In this document: positions 15,815 through 24,625 of the stretch, piece after piece
How positions within the stretch are numbered: the stretch's first letter is position 1
Layout: each line of letters begins with the position of its first letter
NCBI RefSeq assembly: GCF_002025665.1
Contig: NZ_CP018786.1
Span: 4,030,001-4,094,000 of the forward strand
Source of the DNA: Chryseobacterium indologenes
GTDB taxonomy: Bacteria > Bacteroidota > Bacteroidia > Flavobacteriales > Weeksellaceae
DNA: 64,000 nt
Reading direction: 5' to 3'
Translations under genes and position numbers: made by a program
The notes under the pieces: model-generated
Databases searched by the model: none
The model's input: the letters and a program-made list of their open reading frames with translations, nothing else
Told to the model about the DNA's origin: nothing

Positions 15815-17341
15815 CTATTTCCATTCATTTTTAACTTCGATGATTTCGTTCTGAATTCTTTTATTGATGTCTATTTTAGCTCCCTGTAAACTGAAAATAG
15901 CCGTTCCTCTTTCTCTTGCATACGGATTGGCAATAGAGTCTTTTAATGTTGAAACTTCAAAAAAAGAGCCGGATTCTTCAAGTTCTTTCCCTGCTTCAGA
16001 GGCATCTTTAACTCTGATCACATTTTTGTATTTCTTGCTTAAATCTATCCAATTAATATAGTCTGCATGAAATGACATAGCTATCACTCCAGCTTTTGAA
16101 TAATAATTAATCGCTCCGGTCTGTCCATAATTATCACAAAGGACCATGGTATTTCCGCTTTTTGATAGTCTGGAATATTCTTTATCTACTTTTTGAGCAA
16201 GTTCTTTCCAACCCTGCATATCGGCAAAATCCTGTGGCAGTGGGTGATCTTTTCCATCTTCCCAGCGAAGCAGTCCGAATTTTTTGTATTGATCCTGATG
16301 GGACTCAATATATTGAGGACTTTTATTTGGAAAAGCTACATTATATAGAGGAAGGAATAACAGTATTGGGATAAGTATACTGACCGGTTTTAAAAACCTT
16401 TTCCATCCTTTTTCAAACACATATCCAAGAAAAACAGCACCAAAAGCAATATAAACAGGATAAAGTCCTATTGCATAATAATCCTTCGCTTTAAAAAATA
16501 AAAAAAGAGTAATCGTAATGATATAACTCCAAAAGAAAAACCTGAATTTTTCAAAAGGTTTGTACAACAGTAATGCTCCCCAACCCGCAATCGTTACAAA
16601 AATAACTCCAACAAAAAATAAAATCTGTGATTTCATAAAACCCATTCGATCTACATGCACCAATTGTTTTTCAGAAAGTTCTTTCATATGATGAATAACC
16701 GGAAACTGGTTCTGATACTGCCAAAGAAGATTAGGGAAAATAATAATTAAAGCTAAAAGAGCAGCCCAATACACATGAGACTGCATAAAAATCCGCCTTT
16801 GCTCTGTCAGCAATAATGCAGGAATAAGCCCTAATAATGAAAAAGCAATATTATATTTGTTTAATATTCCTATTCCGACAATGATGGCACCTATATACAA
16901 CCATTTTACTTTTTCAGAATTGAAATATTTAATCAGACTGTAGTAAATAAACAACCAAAGTAAGATCTCCAGAGATGTGGGCTGGAATAACATATTTACC
17001 CGAAGAAGTACAGAAAATAATAGCCCTAAGGAAGCCAATACTTTAGCAAACAGGTTTCCATTGAGTTCTTCAACAACTTTCCATGTCAGCACAATTGTCA
17101 AAGCTCCGAACAGTGCTGGAAAGAATTTAACCCAAAAAATAGAATTTCCCAACATTTTAATCATCCAGGCCAACCAGGAATTAACAGGAGGAACAGAGAG
17201 ATATCCCCAGGCAAGATGATTGGCCTGATCAAGATGCAGATATTCATCTCTGTGAAGTTCATACTCAGGGCTTATCAGTGAGTATTGGAGTGCAAACTTT
17301 GCAATGATAAAAAGAAACAGAATCCAATAGTCTTTTTTCAT
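15815..17341 (-). CDS. GT39/ArnT-like membrane glycosyltransferase
   Basis: A 508-residue polytopic membrane protein with about 9-11 hydrophobic helices in the first 350 residues and a soluble C-terminal domain (about 350-508). The first periplasmic loop carries PEYELHRDEYLHLDQANHL, with the acidic/histidine motif typical of dolichyl-phosphate-mannose-type (PMT_2) transferases. These enzymes transfer a sugar from a polyprenyl phosphate donor to lipid or protein on the periplasmic side. The substrate is unknown. It stands alone on the minus strand, with 186 bp before the TrxR-like gene downstream. Confidence 0.75.
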   Translation of the reverse strand: MKKDYWILFLFIIAKFALQYSLISPEYELHRDEYLHLDQANHLAWGYLSVPPVNSWLAWMIKMLGNSIFWVKFFPALFGALTIVLTWKVVEELNGNLFAKVLASLGLLFSVLLRVNMLFQPTSLEILLWLFIYYSLIKYFNSEKVKWLYIGAIIVGIGILNKYNIAFSLLGLIPALLLTEQRRIFMQSHVYWAALLALIIIFPNLLWQYQNQFPVIHHMKELSEKQLVHVDRMGFMKSQILFFVGVIFVTIAGWGALLLYKPFEKFRFFFWSYIITITLFLFFKAKDYYAIGLYPVYIAFGAVFLGYVFEKGWKRFLKPVSILIPILLFLPLYNVAFPNKSPQYIESHQDQYKKFGLLRWEDGKDHPLPQDFADMQGWKELAQKVDKEYSRLSKSGNTMVLCDNYGQTGAINYYSKAGVIAMSFHADYINWIDLSKKYKNVIRVKDASEAGKELEESGSFFEVSTLKDSIANPYARERGTAIFSLQGAKIDINKRIQNEIIEVKNEWK

Positions 17342-17397
17342 GGAGATATTGTTTGAAGTTTAAAAGTAAGACAGTCTAAATCTCTTTTTTGTTACAC

Positions 17398-17964
17398 TTA
17401 TATTATTTTAAAGCTATTATTCATAATTTCAGTTTTAATCTTCTGAATATTGCCAGACCAATACTTAATTTCTTCAACCTTTTTAGGACATTCTTCTATA
17501 GGAGTCTTCTGACAGGCAGCTAAATATTCCTGATACGTTTTCAAAACATCATTCAGGTATGTTTCGTAGTCTTTAGGATTTTTAGGAATATAGCCTATTC
17601 CATCACAGCCACAGCTATGAAAGCATTTTCCAGTTTTAAAAAGACTTTCTATGATTTTCCATTCTTTGGCTGCTGTTTTTTTAGGGGCTTTGAAATCTTT
17701 TCCAAGATCAGCCATCACACTCGCGCACTCAGGACATTTTATAGTTCTGTTTTCAATCTCTGAAACAATTTTCTGAAACTCTTTTGTTTCTGCTTTTGTA
17801 AAAACGTATCCTATTTTACGAATTGATTTCCCATCGGGTTCATGATATATTTTCTCTTTTTCAATCCGACGTAAGATATCCACACTATCAGGTTGTTTAA
17901 ATGATTTTCGGCATTTAAAACATACGTAATGTGATTTATAAGTTTTCCCTGCGTATCTGCACAT
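17398..17964 (-). CDS. Hypothetical zinc-ribbon-like protein
   Basis: I do not recognise this 188-residue protein as a named family. It has paired cysteines suited to metal binding: CFKC near residues 15-18, CPEC near 98-101, and a cluster KCFHSCGCDG near 133. The N-terminal YVCFKCRKSFKQP looks like a zinc ribbon. No signal peptide or membrane helix is visible, so it is probably cytoplasmic. It is downstream of the ABC-transporter operon terminator and is likely transcribed on its own; a TATATTTG box lies about 25 bp upstream of its ATG. Confidence 0.6.
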   Translation of the reverse strand: MCRYAGKTYKSHYVCFKCRKSFKQPDSVDILRRIEKEKIYHEPDGKSIRKIGYVFTKAETKEFQKIVSEIENRTIKCPECASVMADLGKDFKAPKKTAAKEWKIIESLFKTGKCFHSCGCDGIGYIPKNPKDYETYLNDVLKTYQEYLAACQKTPIEECPKKVEEIKYWSGNIQKIKTEIMNNSFKII

Positions 17965-18020
17965 TTTTCATAGATTATCCAATTCAAATATAGGAATTTA
18001 CGCTTGTAAAAGTTTTGATC

Positions 18021-18060
18021 TAAAAAAAGAATCCCGGAGAAAAAAATTTCTCCAGGATTC
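18021..18060 (-). terminator. Intrinsic terminator of the ABC efflux operon
   Basis: A 14-bp inverted repeat with one mismatch (18029-18042 with 18047-18060, loop AAAA) is followed on the minus strand by a T-rich run (18028-18022). It lies 28 bp after the adaptor-gene stop. Confidence 0.85.
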
Positions 18061-18088
18061 ACAGTTTAAAAGTGTATAGTGTAGTTTA

Positions 18089-19300
18089 TTATTTTTTATT
18101 TGCTTTTTCTTTAAGCTCTTCTTTGTCTTTATCAGAAGGGTTCCAAACTTTCACTTCAGTATCTTTTGTGATATTTGATCCCGGAAGAATCTGAACGTTG
18201 ATCCCGTCACTTGCTCCCAGTTTCACATATACTTTTTTGAATTTCCCATCTTTTTGTTTTGCCTCTACGAAAGGTACATCTTTTCCTTGTTTCTTTTCAT
18301 ACTGAACCAAAGATTCATCCAATAATAATGCATTTTTCTGAGAACTCAATACAATTTCACCATTTGCAGAAAAACCTGCTCTAATATACTCATTATTAGG
18401 ATTAGATACGTTTCCTTCTACCGGAAATTTAATAGTTCCTGCATTATCTTTACCTTTTGGAGCAATCATCGTCAGTTTTCCCGGGAATGTTTTATTTTGA
18501 AGTGCACCGATCACAATGTTCATATCCATTCCTTCAGTTAGTTTTCCGGCTTGTGCTTCATCGATTTCACCTTTAAAGATCAAAACATTTAAATCAGCCA
18601 CAGAGCAGATGGTAGTTCCGGCGTTAAAGTTGTTGGCTTCAATCACCTGACTTCCTGCTTTTACAGGAACTTCAAGTACGGTACCTGAAGCTTTGGAACG
18701 AATTTCTGTAGTTGCCAGACCTTGGCCTTTAAGTTCAGGGGTTGCTCCTGTTTTAGCAATCTGTAATCTTTTTTGAGCCGTATTTAATTGTTGCTGAGCA
18801 TTTTTCAACGTCTGCTGCTGAGAGTACAATTGCTGCTGAGAGTTGAGATACTCCTGTTTAGAAGCTACTCCTTGCTTGTAAAGCTTATCCTGCATTTCAA
18901 ACTGCTTTTGCATATTTCCTACATTCATCTGAGCATTACTGATCTGGATCTGTGCATTCTGAACTTCTTGCTGAGCAGCGTTTACTTCGGAGATACTTGG
19001 AACAATTTTTACAGTAGCAATCAGCTGTCCTACTTCAACTTTATCTCCTTCTTTTACTAGAATCTTATCGATAATCCCTGCAATATTGGGTTTGATTTCA
19101 ATTTCTTCTTTTGGAACAATTTTCCCTGTAGCCATTACTTTATCATCCATATTCTGGATAGTAGGTTTGCGGGTAAGGAAAGCCTCACTTTCTTTGGAGT
19201 TTGATTTGATAAAATAGCCAAGCCCTGAGAACAATGCCACTGCAAATAAAAGCCCCAAGACTATATAAATGGCTTTTTTCCAGGTGAATTTCTTTTTCAT
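18089..19300 (-). CDS. Periplasmic adaptor (HlyD/MacA-like membrane fusion protein)
   Basis: A 403-residue adaptor. A single N-terminal membrane helix (about residues 10-30) precedes a lipoyl/barrel-sandwich half (GIIDKILVKEGDKVEVGQ near 75). A Gln/Asn-rich alpha-helical hairpin follows (about 105-180), then the second lipoyl half (IRSKASGTVLEVPVKAGSQV) and a beta-barrel domain. It would link the two FtsX-type permeases encoded upstream to an outer-membrane TolC channel, but no TolC gene is nearby. It is the last gene of the operon, just before the terminator. Confidence 0.85.
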   Translation of the reverse strand: MKKKFTWKKAIYIVLGLLFAVALFSGLGYFIKSNSKESEAFLTRKPTIQNMDDKVMATGKIVPKEEIEIKPNIAGIIDKILVKEGDKVEVGQLIATVKIVPSISEVNAAQQEVQNAQIQISNAQMNVGNMQKQFEMQDKLYKQGVASKQEYLNSQQQLYSQQQTLKNAQQQLNTAQKRLQIAKTGATPELKGQGLATTEIRSKASGTVLEVPVKAGSQVIEANNFNAGTTICSVADLNVLIFKGEIDEAQAGKLTEGMDMNIVIGALQNKTFPGKLTMIAPKGKDNAGTIKFPVEGNVSNPNNEYIRAGFSANGEIVLSSQKNALLLDESLVQYEKKQGKDVPFVEAKQKDGKFKKVYVKLGASDGINVQILPGSNITKDTEVKVWNPSDKDKEELKEKANKK

Positions 19301-19412
19301 ATGTATAGTTTATTTTTTATTAAATAGATGGAAAGATTTAAAAATTAAAAGATAAGTTCGTTATTTATGAACTGGGCACTTTCATTTCCAAATTGTATCA
19401 TTTTCAAATTAA

Positions 19413-20684
19413 TTATTCTGTTCTTAATGCTTCAATAGGTCTGATCTTTACCGCTCTCTGCGCAGGAATCATCCCGATTATCAATCCTAAAACCACCATT
19501 ACAGCCATCGCTGCAAATATGTTTCCATAGTTAACGGTCGGATTATAAAAAGGAAATGAATCCTGACCCTGGGTAACAGCATTAAGGATCATAAGGACAA
19601 AAATTCCAGACATAAAACCTATTAATCCTGAGGAGAGTGTAATCACAACACTTTCCAGCAAAATCTGATTTCTTACTTCAGCAGGCTTTGCTCCCAATGC
19701 TCTTCTGATTCCGATTTCTTTGGTTCTCTCTTTTACCGTAATCAAAAGGATATTTGAAATAGCGATTACTCCTGCAAGAATAGTCAGTGTACCAACAATA
19801 ATGGTCAGCAACTGCATTCCTGTAAGAAAACCGGTCAGTTTTTTAAACTCTTTTCCAAGGTTGAAACTTCCGAAAGCATTGGTATCTTCAGGTGAAACTT
19901 TATTCTTGGTTTTTAAAACCTGTTTCACTTCTTCTTCCACAGAATTAACGTTAGCATTAGGCTTGCTTACAATAGCAAACAGGTCGATCTGGTCTCCTGC
20001 ATTATACATTTTCGTATAAGTGGAAAGTGGAATGAAAGCTGTCTGATCATTTTCAAAGCCGCCTCCTTTTTTAACACGGAAAACTCCGATGACATTAAAG
20101 AAGAGACCTTTAATATTAATTGATTTTCCTATTGGATTTTCTTTTTTCTTGGAATCAAAGAAATTTTTATAAATTTCTTCTCCAATAACTACTACATTTT
20201 TATTCCCGGAAACATCGGCATCATTGATGTAGCGTCCGTAGATCAGTTTTTTTTCGGAAATTTTATTTCCTACAGAGTAGTCTCCGGTAAGCGAATAGGT
20301 TCCGTTTTTCCCGTTTCTTGACATTGCTTCTCCCGGTGTTCCGGTAAAACTTCCTCTGGCATTTTGGGGTGATATATAATCTATGGCAGTTACTTTTCTT
20401 TTCAGCATGTCCATATCAGTTAAGTTCAGATGAACTTCTCTTCCTTTAGGAAATCCTTCATATGGAATAGACGTTTTCTGTGCCCACAAGAAGATTGAGT
20501 TGGTAGCAAAACCGGAAAATAATTTATCAAAACCATTCTCCATTCCTTTTGCGGCTCCAAGAAGGCTTACATACAAAAACATCCCCCATCCTACGCCAAT
20601 CATGGTAAGAAATGTTCGGAGTTTATTATTCCTCAATGAATAATAAATTTCCTGCCAAGTATCTTTTTTAAATATGATATTCAC
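19413..20684 (-). CDS. MacB-like ABC transporter permease (FtsX domain), second permease
   Basis: A 423-residue permease with one N-terminal membrane helix (about 20-40), a large periplasmic MacB-PCD domain (about 45-270), and three C-terminal helices (about 285-410) with the FtsX signature ERTKEIGIRRALGAKPAEVRNQI. It ends IRPIEALRTE, as does the neighbouring permease. The two permeases are paralogues and probably heterodimerise, working with the ATPase and the adaptor as an efflux or lipid-exporting system. Confidence 0.87.
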   Translation of the reverse strand: MNIIFKKDTWQEIYYSLRNNKLRTFLTMIGVGWGMFLYVSLLGAAKGMENGFDKLFSGFATNSIFLWAQKTSIPYEGFPKGREVHLNLTDMDMLKRKVTAIDYISPQNARGSFTGTPGEAMSRNGKNGTYSLTGDYSVGNKISEKKLIYGRYINDADVSGNKNVVVIGEEIYKNFFDSKKKENPIGKSINIKGLFFNVIGVFRVKKGGGFENDQTAFIPLSTYTKMYNAGDQIDLFAIVSKPNANVNSVEEEVKQVLKTKNKVSPEDTNAFGSFNLGKEFKKLTGFLTGMQLLTIIVGTLTILAGVIAISNILLITVKERTKEIGIRRALGAKPAEVRNQILLESVVITLSSGLIGFMSGIFVLMILNAVTQGQDSFPFYNPTVNYGNIFAAMAVMVVLGLIIGMIPAQRAVKIRPIEALRTE

Positions 20685-20763
20685 CTTTTTGAATTATAAG
20701 TTATAAATTATGAGTTATGAATTCCGCCAAACTGATTTATTTGCCTTTGAGCTTATTTATCTG

Positions 20764-21993
20764 TTATTCTGTTCTCAATGCTTCAATAGGTTTGATTCTT
20801 GAAGCTCTGTATGCAGGCACAAATCCAGCAATCAATCCGGAAAAAATCAGTGCAATAAATGCCATAATAATAGATCCCCATCCTACACTTGGGCTTTTAA
20901 TGAAGAATTCTTCAAGACTATCCCCAATAAGACTTAATGTCAAAACACCTATTCCTACTCCTACAAGTCCGGATACCACTGTAATTACAACGCTTTCCTG
21001 AACAATCAGACCTACGATTCCGCTTGGCTTTGCTCCAATAGCTTTTCGGACTCCGATTTCTTTGGTTCTTTCTTTCACGATATACACCATGATATTACTG
21101 ATCCCGATAATTCCCGCAAGCAATGTCCCAAGACCAATGAATCCAACAATAGCAGTAAGAACTGCCATAAACATAAATGTATCATTCATATTCTTGGCAT
21201 TATTCCATACACGAACTCCATTTTCATCATCAGGAGAAACATTTTTTCTGGATTTCAATTTATCTTGTAACTCATCACCATATTTTATGGCCTGATCCGG
21301 AGTCAACTTATCATTATAAGTAATATATGCTATATTTACAGTATCAGAACCTTTTTTCATCTGCTGTAAAGTAGTAATAGGAACTGTAATATGCCTTTCA
21401 TCTCTGTCTCCTCCATCATCTGAAAAGACTCCGATTACCTTGTACATCGTTCCATTAATATCCAGCTCTTTTCCAATAGGATTTCCATTTTTGATCAAAT
21501 CCCGCTGAACCATTCTTCCGATTACGGCAACATTTAACTTCCTTGTTAAATCCATAGATGTCAGATAGCGACCATCAATAATTTTTCTATTTTCAATAAC
21601 CTGCTCCCCCGGCTCAGCACCATTGATCTGATAAAGACCACTTTCTTTCCCATATTTCACCATTAAATTGGCACTATACCTGGGACTTGAAGGACCCGCT
21701 TTTTTCTTGTCTGCATTAATCAAAAAATCATAGTCTGCGTTATTCATTGTAACATTTCTATCAGACTGTAATCCCTTATACGCTAAAGTGGCTTTCCCTG
21801 TTGAAATAATAATAAGGTTCTTAGCATCTCCGGCAAACCCTTCAGAGAAAGCATTCTGAAGTCCTTTTCCAATTCCAAAAAGTACAATGAAAATAAACAG
21901 TCCCAAGGCTACTGTAAACCCTGAAAGTACCGTCCTAAGTACATTACTTCGGATAGAACTGAATATTTCCTGCCAACGATCTAGGTCAAACAT
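20764..21993 (-). CDS. MacB-like ABC transporter permease (FtsX domain), first permease
   Basis: A 409-residue permease with the same architecture as its neighbour: an N-terminal helix, periplasmic MacB-PCD domain and C-terminal FtsX domain (KERTKEIGVRKAIGAKPSG). The shared ends (start WQEIFSSIRSNVLRT, end IKPIEALRTE) show duplication. It lies 91 bp after the ATPase stop; the 79 bp between the two permeases hold only degenerate AT-rich short repeats. Confidence 0.87.
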   Translation of the reverse strand: MFDLDRWQEIFSSIRSNVLRTVLSGFTVALGLFIFIVLFGIGKGLQNAFSEGFAGDAKNLIIISTGKATLAYKGLQSDRNVTMNNADYDFLINADKKKAGPSSPRYSANLMVKYGKESGLYQINGAEPGEQVIENRKIIDGRYLTSMDLTRKLNVAVIGRMVQRDLIKNGNPIGKELDINGTMYKVIGVFSDDGGDRDERHITVPITTLQQMKKGSDTVNIAYITYNDKLTPDQAIKYGDELQDKLKSRKNVSPDDENGVRVWNNAKNMNDTFMFMAVLTAIVGFIGLGTLLAGIIGISNIMVYIVKERTKEIGVRKAIGAKPSGIVGLIVQESVVITVVSGLVGVGIGVLTLSLIGDSLEEFFIKSPSVGWGSIIMAFIALIFSGLIAGFVPAYRASRIKPIEALRTE

Positions 21994-22084
21994 TTTTTAT
22001 TGGTATTTAAAGATTGAAAAATTTAAAGATTAAAAACTGAATCAGTAAATTTTCACATTATCTTATTTTCAAATTATCAAATTC

Positions 22085-22774
22085 CTAAAGCACAATCTGC
22101 TTAATAAACTCATCACTTTCAATAATCCCGTCCTTCAGTACTACATTCCTTTTGGTTTGTGCAGCAACGTCCGGTTCATGGGTTACAACGATGATTGTTT
22201 TTCCTTCATTATTGATATCCTGAAGAAGTTTCATAATATCATGAGTAGTTTTGGAATCCAATGCTCCTGTAGGCTCATCCGCCAGTACTACTTTTGGGTC
22301 TGTAATCAAAGCTCTTGCAATAGCGACTCTTTGTTTCTGACCTCCGGAAAGTTCACTCGGAAGATGGTTGGCCCATTGTGCCAATCCTACTTTCTCCAGA
22401 TATTCCATAGCTTTCTGATTTCGCTCTTTTCTCGGTACATTCTGATAGTACAGAGGAAGTGCTACATTTTCTAAAGCCGTTTTATAATTAATAAGATTAA
22501 AAGACTGGAAAATAAATCCTAGAAACCTACTTCTGTATTCCGCAGCTTTTACTTCAGATAAATGCTCGATAGGAACTCCATCCAATTCATAAGTTCCTGA
22601 ATCTTTTTCATCCAGAATCCCAATAATATTAAGAAGCGTAGATTTTCCGGAACCGGAACTTCCCATAATAGAAACAAACTCCCCCTCAGAAATATTCAGA
22701 TTAATTCCTTTGAGAACATGAAGTTTACTTTTCCCTGTATCGTATGACTTATTTAAATCCTGAATTACTAACAT
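22085..22774 (-). CDS. ABC transporter ATP-binding protein (MacB/LolD type)
   Basis: A 229-residue ATPase. Motifs are Walker A GSSGSGKST (about 36-44), Q-loop FQSFNLI, signature LSGGQKQR (about 143) and Walker B VVLADEPTGALD. The block ADEPTGALDSKT is typical of the MacB/LolD/FtsE subfamily. It is the first gene of the minus-strand efflux operon and powers the two permeases that follow. Confidence 0.9.
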   Translation of the reverse strand: MLVIQDLNKSYDTGKSKLHVLKGINLNISEGEFVSIMGSSGSGKSTLLNIIGILDEKDSGTYELDGVPIEHLSEVKAAEYRSRFLGFIFQSFNLINYKTALENVALPLYYQNVPRKERNQKAMEYLEKVGLAQWANHLPSELSGGQKQRVAIARALITDPKVVLADEPTGALDSKTTHDIMKLLQDINNEGKTIIVVTHEPDVAAQTKRNVVLKDGIIESDEFIKQIVL

Positions 22775-23196
22775 TAAGTGATGTATGTTTTATACCCAAT
22801 AAGTAGATGATATTTTCAAATTGTTACAAGAATAAAAATTTATTCAAATATTTTTTTGTTTAACACTGTAATCCTTTATTTATAATACTTTATAAAATAT
22901 CGTTTAACTGTAACTCAGTATTTGTATCTATTTATCCTCAAGATTGCTGTCTAGCCTATTATTCGAGCCAGTTTCATGTAAATGTGGAAAACTTTTCAGG
23001 CTAAAAGTCAGCCTATTAGTATTTACCTCTTTCAAAATCAGTTCTTTTTTTCGAACTTTGCTATTAGTTCTTTACAAGAAATATGGTTTTGTGAAAGTGA
23101 ATAACTTTATTTTACAACGCACAGACAAACAAAAAGTTAAGTATTTCCGGAACGTTATCCACAGAGATCTAAATTATTTAATTATATAAATTTAAT
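22775..23196. promoter_or_regulatory. Divergent intergenic region with DnaA-box-like sites upstream of nrdB
   Basis: This 422-bp region separates the leftward ABC operon from the rightward nrd genes. It contains an exact E. coli-type DnaA box TTATCCACA at 23155-23163, a one-mismatch site TTATCCTCA at 22932-22940, and TTTTCCACA on the minus strand at 22991-22983. A very AT-rich stretch spans 22835-22920. The palindrome TTCCGGAA occurs at 23145-23152. I found no full TTG/TAnnTTTG promoter for either operon. DnaA control of nrd genes is known in E. coli; use here is inferred. Confidence 0.45.
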
Positions 23197-24171
23197 ATGG
23201 GAATTTTTGATAAAAGAGTAAGTTATAAGCCATTTGAATACCCGGAGGTTCTTCAATTTGTAGAGGCAATCAACAAATCGTTCTGGGTACATTCGGAAGT
23301 GGACTTTACTGCAGATGTTCAGGATTTTCATTCGCAGTTGGAACCACATGAAAAGCATGCTGTGAAAAATGCGCTGTTAGCCATTGCACAGATCGAGGTG
23401 TCTGTAAAGACATTCTGGGGGAATTTATACAACCACCTACCAAAGCCGGAATTCAATGGATTAGGATCTACTTTTGCAGAATGCGAGTTCCGTCATTCTG
23501 AAGCATATTCCCGTTTATTAGAGGTATTAGGATATAACGACGAATTCCTTAACGTGATCGAAATTCCTGCTGTAAAAGGAAGAATCGAGTTCCTTGGAAA
23601 TGCTTTAAAGCACGCTAATTCTGCTACACCTAAAGAGTATGTTTCTGCTTTACTATTATTCAGTATTTTAGTAGAAAATGTTTCTCTTTTCTCGCAGTTT
23701 GCCATCATCCTTTCTTTCACAAGATTCAAAGGTTTCATGAAAAACGTTTCCAATATCATTGCATGGACTTCCGTAGATGAACAAATTCACGCGAATGCAG
23801 GAATCTACCTGATCAACAAAATCCGTGAGGAACAGCCTGACTTATTAACAGACAGCGATATCGAAGACATTTACACTTTAGTAGATGAGTCTATCGCAAG
23901 AGAAGGAGACATCCTTAGCTGGATCTTTGAATTGGGAGAAATTGACAACGTTTCTAAAGAAGATCTTCTTAACTTCATGAAATACCGTGTAGATGACAGC
24001 TTGAAGAAAATCAACATGAAAACAAGATACAACATTACTCCTGAGCAATACAGACCAATGGTATGGTTTGAAGAGGAAGTTTTCGCCAATTCATTAGATG
24101 ATTTCTTTGCAAAAAGACCTGTAGACTATACGAAGCACGATAAAAGTATTACAGCAAACGATTTGTTTTAA
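23197..24171 (+). CDS. nrdB: Class I ribonucleotide reductase, beta subunit (probably class Id)
   Basis: A 324-residue ferritin-like radical-generating subunit. Aligning by motif, the metal ligands are E67 (IAQIEVSVKTFW), E97 and H100 (CEFRHSEAY), E160 (ILVENVS), E195 and H198 (TSVDEQIH), with Y104 at the radical-tyrosine position. A glutamate at the first ligand position, where class Ia/Ib has aspartate, and the short length match the flavobacterial dimanganese class Id group. That subclass call is an inference. The protein supplies the oxidant for nucleotide reduction by NrdA, encoded two genes downstream. Confidence 0.9.
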   Translation: MGIFDKRVSYKPFEYPEVLQFVEAINKSFWVHSEVDFTADVQDFHSQLEPHEKHAVKNALLAIAQIEVSVKTFWGNLYNHLPKPEFNGLGSTFAECEFRHSEAYSRLLEVLGYNDEFLNVIEIPAVKGRIEFLGNALKHANSATPKEYVSALLLFSILVENVSLFSQFAIILSFTRFKGFMKNVSNIIAWTSVDEQIHANAGIYLINKIREEQPDLLTDSDIEDIYTLVDESIAREGDILSWIFELGEIDNVSKEDLLNFMKYRVDDSLKKINMKTRYNITPEQYRPMVWFEEEVFANSLDDFFAKRPVDYTKHDKSITANDLF

Positions 24172-24176
24172 TATTG

Positions 24177-24196
24177 GGGCGCGAGCGAAGCGAGCG
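24177..24196. repeat. Short GC-rich repetitive motif after nrdB
   Basis: A 20-bp run made of GCGAG/CGAAG units follows the nrdB stop. Its composition is sharply different from the surrounding roughly 35% GC DNA. It is not an inverted repeat and has no T-tract, so it is not a terminator. Confidence 0.6.
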
Positions 24197-24279
24197 TCAA
24201 AGCAGTAAGTATCAGGATTACCCTTTTCTGATTAATAAGTGGAATTGCTGTTCATGAATAAAGCACAAATACAAAAGAA

Positions 24280-24570
24280 ATGATCAATGTAATAGTAACC
24301 TATACGGTAAGCCCCGAATTTGTTCCAAATAATAAAACGAATATTCAACAATTTCTGGAAGATTTCAAAAATTTAGATCCTTCCACCTTTGAATATAAAG
24401 TTTTTGTAAAGGAAGATGGTGTTACTTTTGTACATTATTCAAACTACATCAATGAAGAAGTTCAGCATGAAGTTTTGAATGTTCCGTCTTTTAAAGAATT
24501 TCAGAGATTAAGAGATGAAAGCGGACTGAACGGTTCCCACAAAGTAGAAATTTTACAATCAATAATATAA
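24280..24570 (+). CDS. Small dimeric alpha/beta-barrel (ABM-like) protein between nrdB and nrdA
   Basis: A 96-residue protein starting MINVIVTYTVSPEFV, with alternating beta strands and helices (VTYTV, helix QQFLEDFKNL, strand EYKVFVKEDGVTFVHY, helix VPSFKEFQRLRDESG). This pattern fits the antibiotic-biosynthesis-monooxygenase/ferredoxin-like dimeric barrel fold. No catalytic residues can be assigned. It lies 108 bp after nrdB and 55 bp before nrdA on the same strand, so it is probably co-transcribed. A link to nucleotide reduction or cofactor maintenance is only suggested by position. Confidence 0.65.
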   Translation: MINVIVTYTVSPEFVPNNKTNIQQFLEDFKNLDPSTFEYKVFVKEDGVTFVHYSNYINEEVQHEVLNVPSFKEFQRLRDESGLNGSHKVEILQSII

Positions 24571-24578
24571 AAAAACAA

Positions 24579-24609
24579 AATTCCGGAGTGATTCTCTCAT
24601 TCCGGAATT
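24579..24609. promoter_or_regulatory. Strong hairpin in the nrdA leader, T-tract only on the minus strand
   Basis: Inverted repeat 24580-24591 with 24597-24608 (12 bp, one G-T wobble, loop 5 nt). In the sense direction no T-run follows, but in the antisense direction it is followed by a T-rich run (24577-24571). It therefore looks like a terminator for antisense transcripts or an mRNA-processing/stability hairpin ahead of nrdA. Confidence 0.7.
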
Positions 24610-24625
24610 CGAAAATATAACATCT

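Noticed and set aside
17811..18062. An 83-codon minus-strand frame upstream of the zinc-ribbon gene
   Set aside because: It overlaps the terminator of the ABC operon and the real gene in another frame; no recognisable protein features.
20685..20763. Tandem repeat between the two permease genes
   Set aside because: The TTATAAGTT/TTATGAGTT-like units are degenerate and AT-rich; not regular enough to call an array.
22944..23189. An 81-codon plus-strand frame upstream of nrdB
   Set aside because: Composition is not protein-like (runs of Ser/Phe/Leu and Cys), it spans the DnaA-box region, and it ends just before nrdB. Most likely a chance frame.
22775..23196. Chromosomal replication origin
   Set aside because: One exact DnaA box and two near matches are too few, no dnaA, dnaN or gidA neighbours are present, and gene orientation changes several times nearby. 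Kept only as a regulatory possibility.
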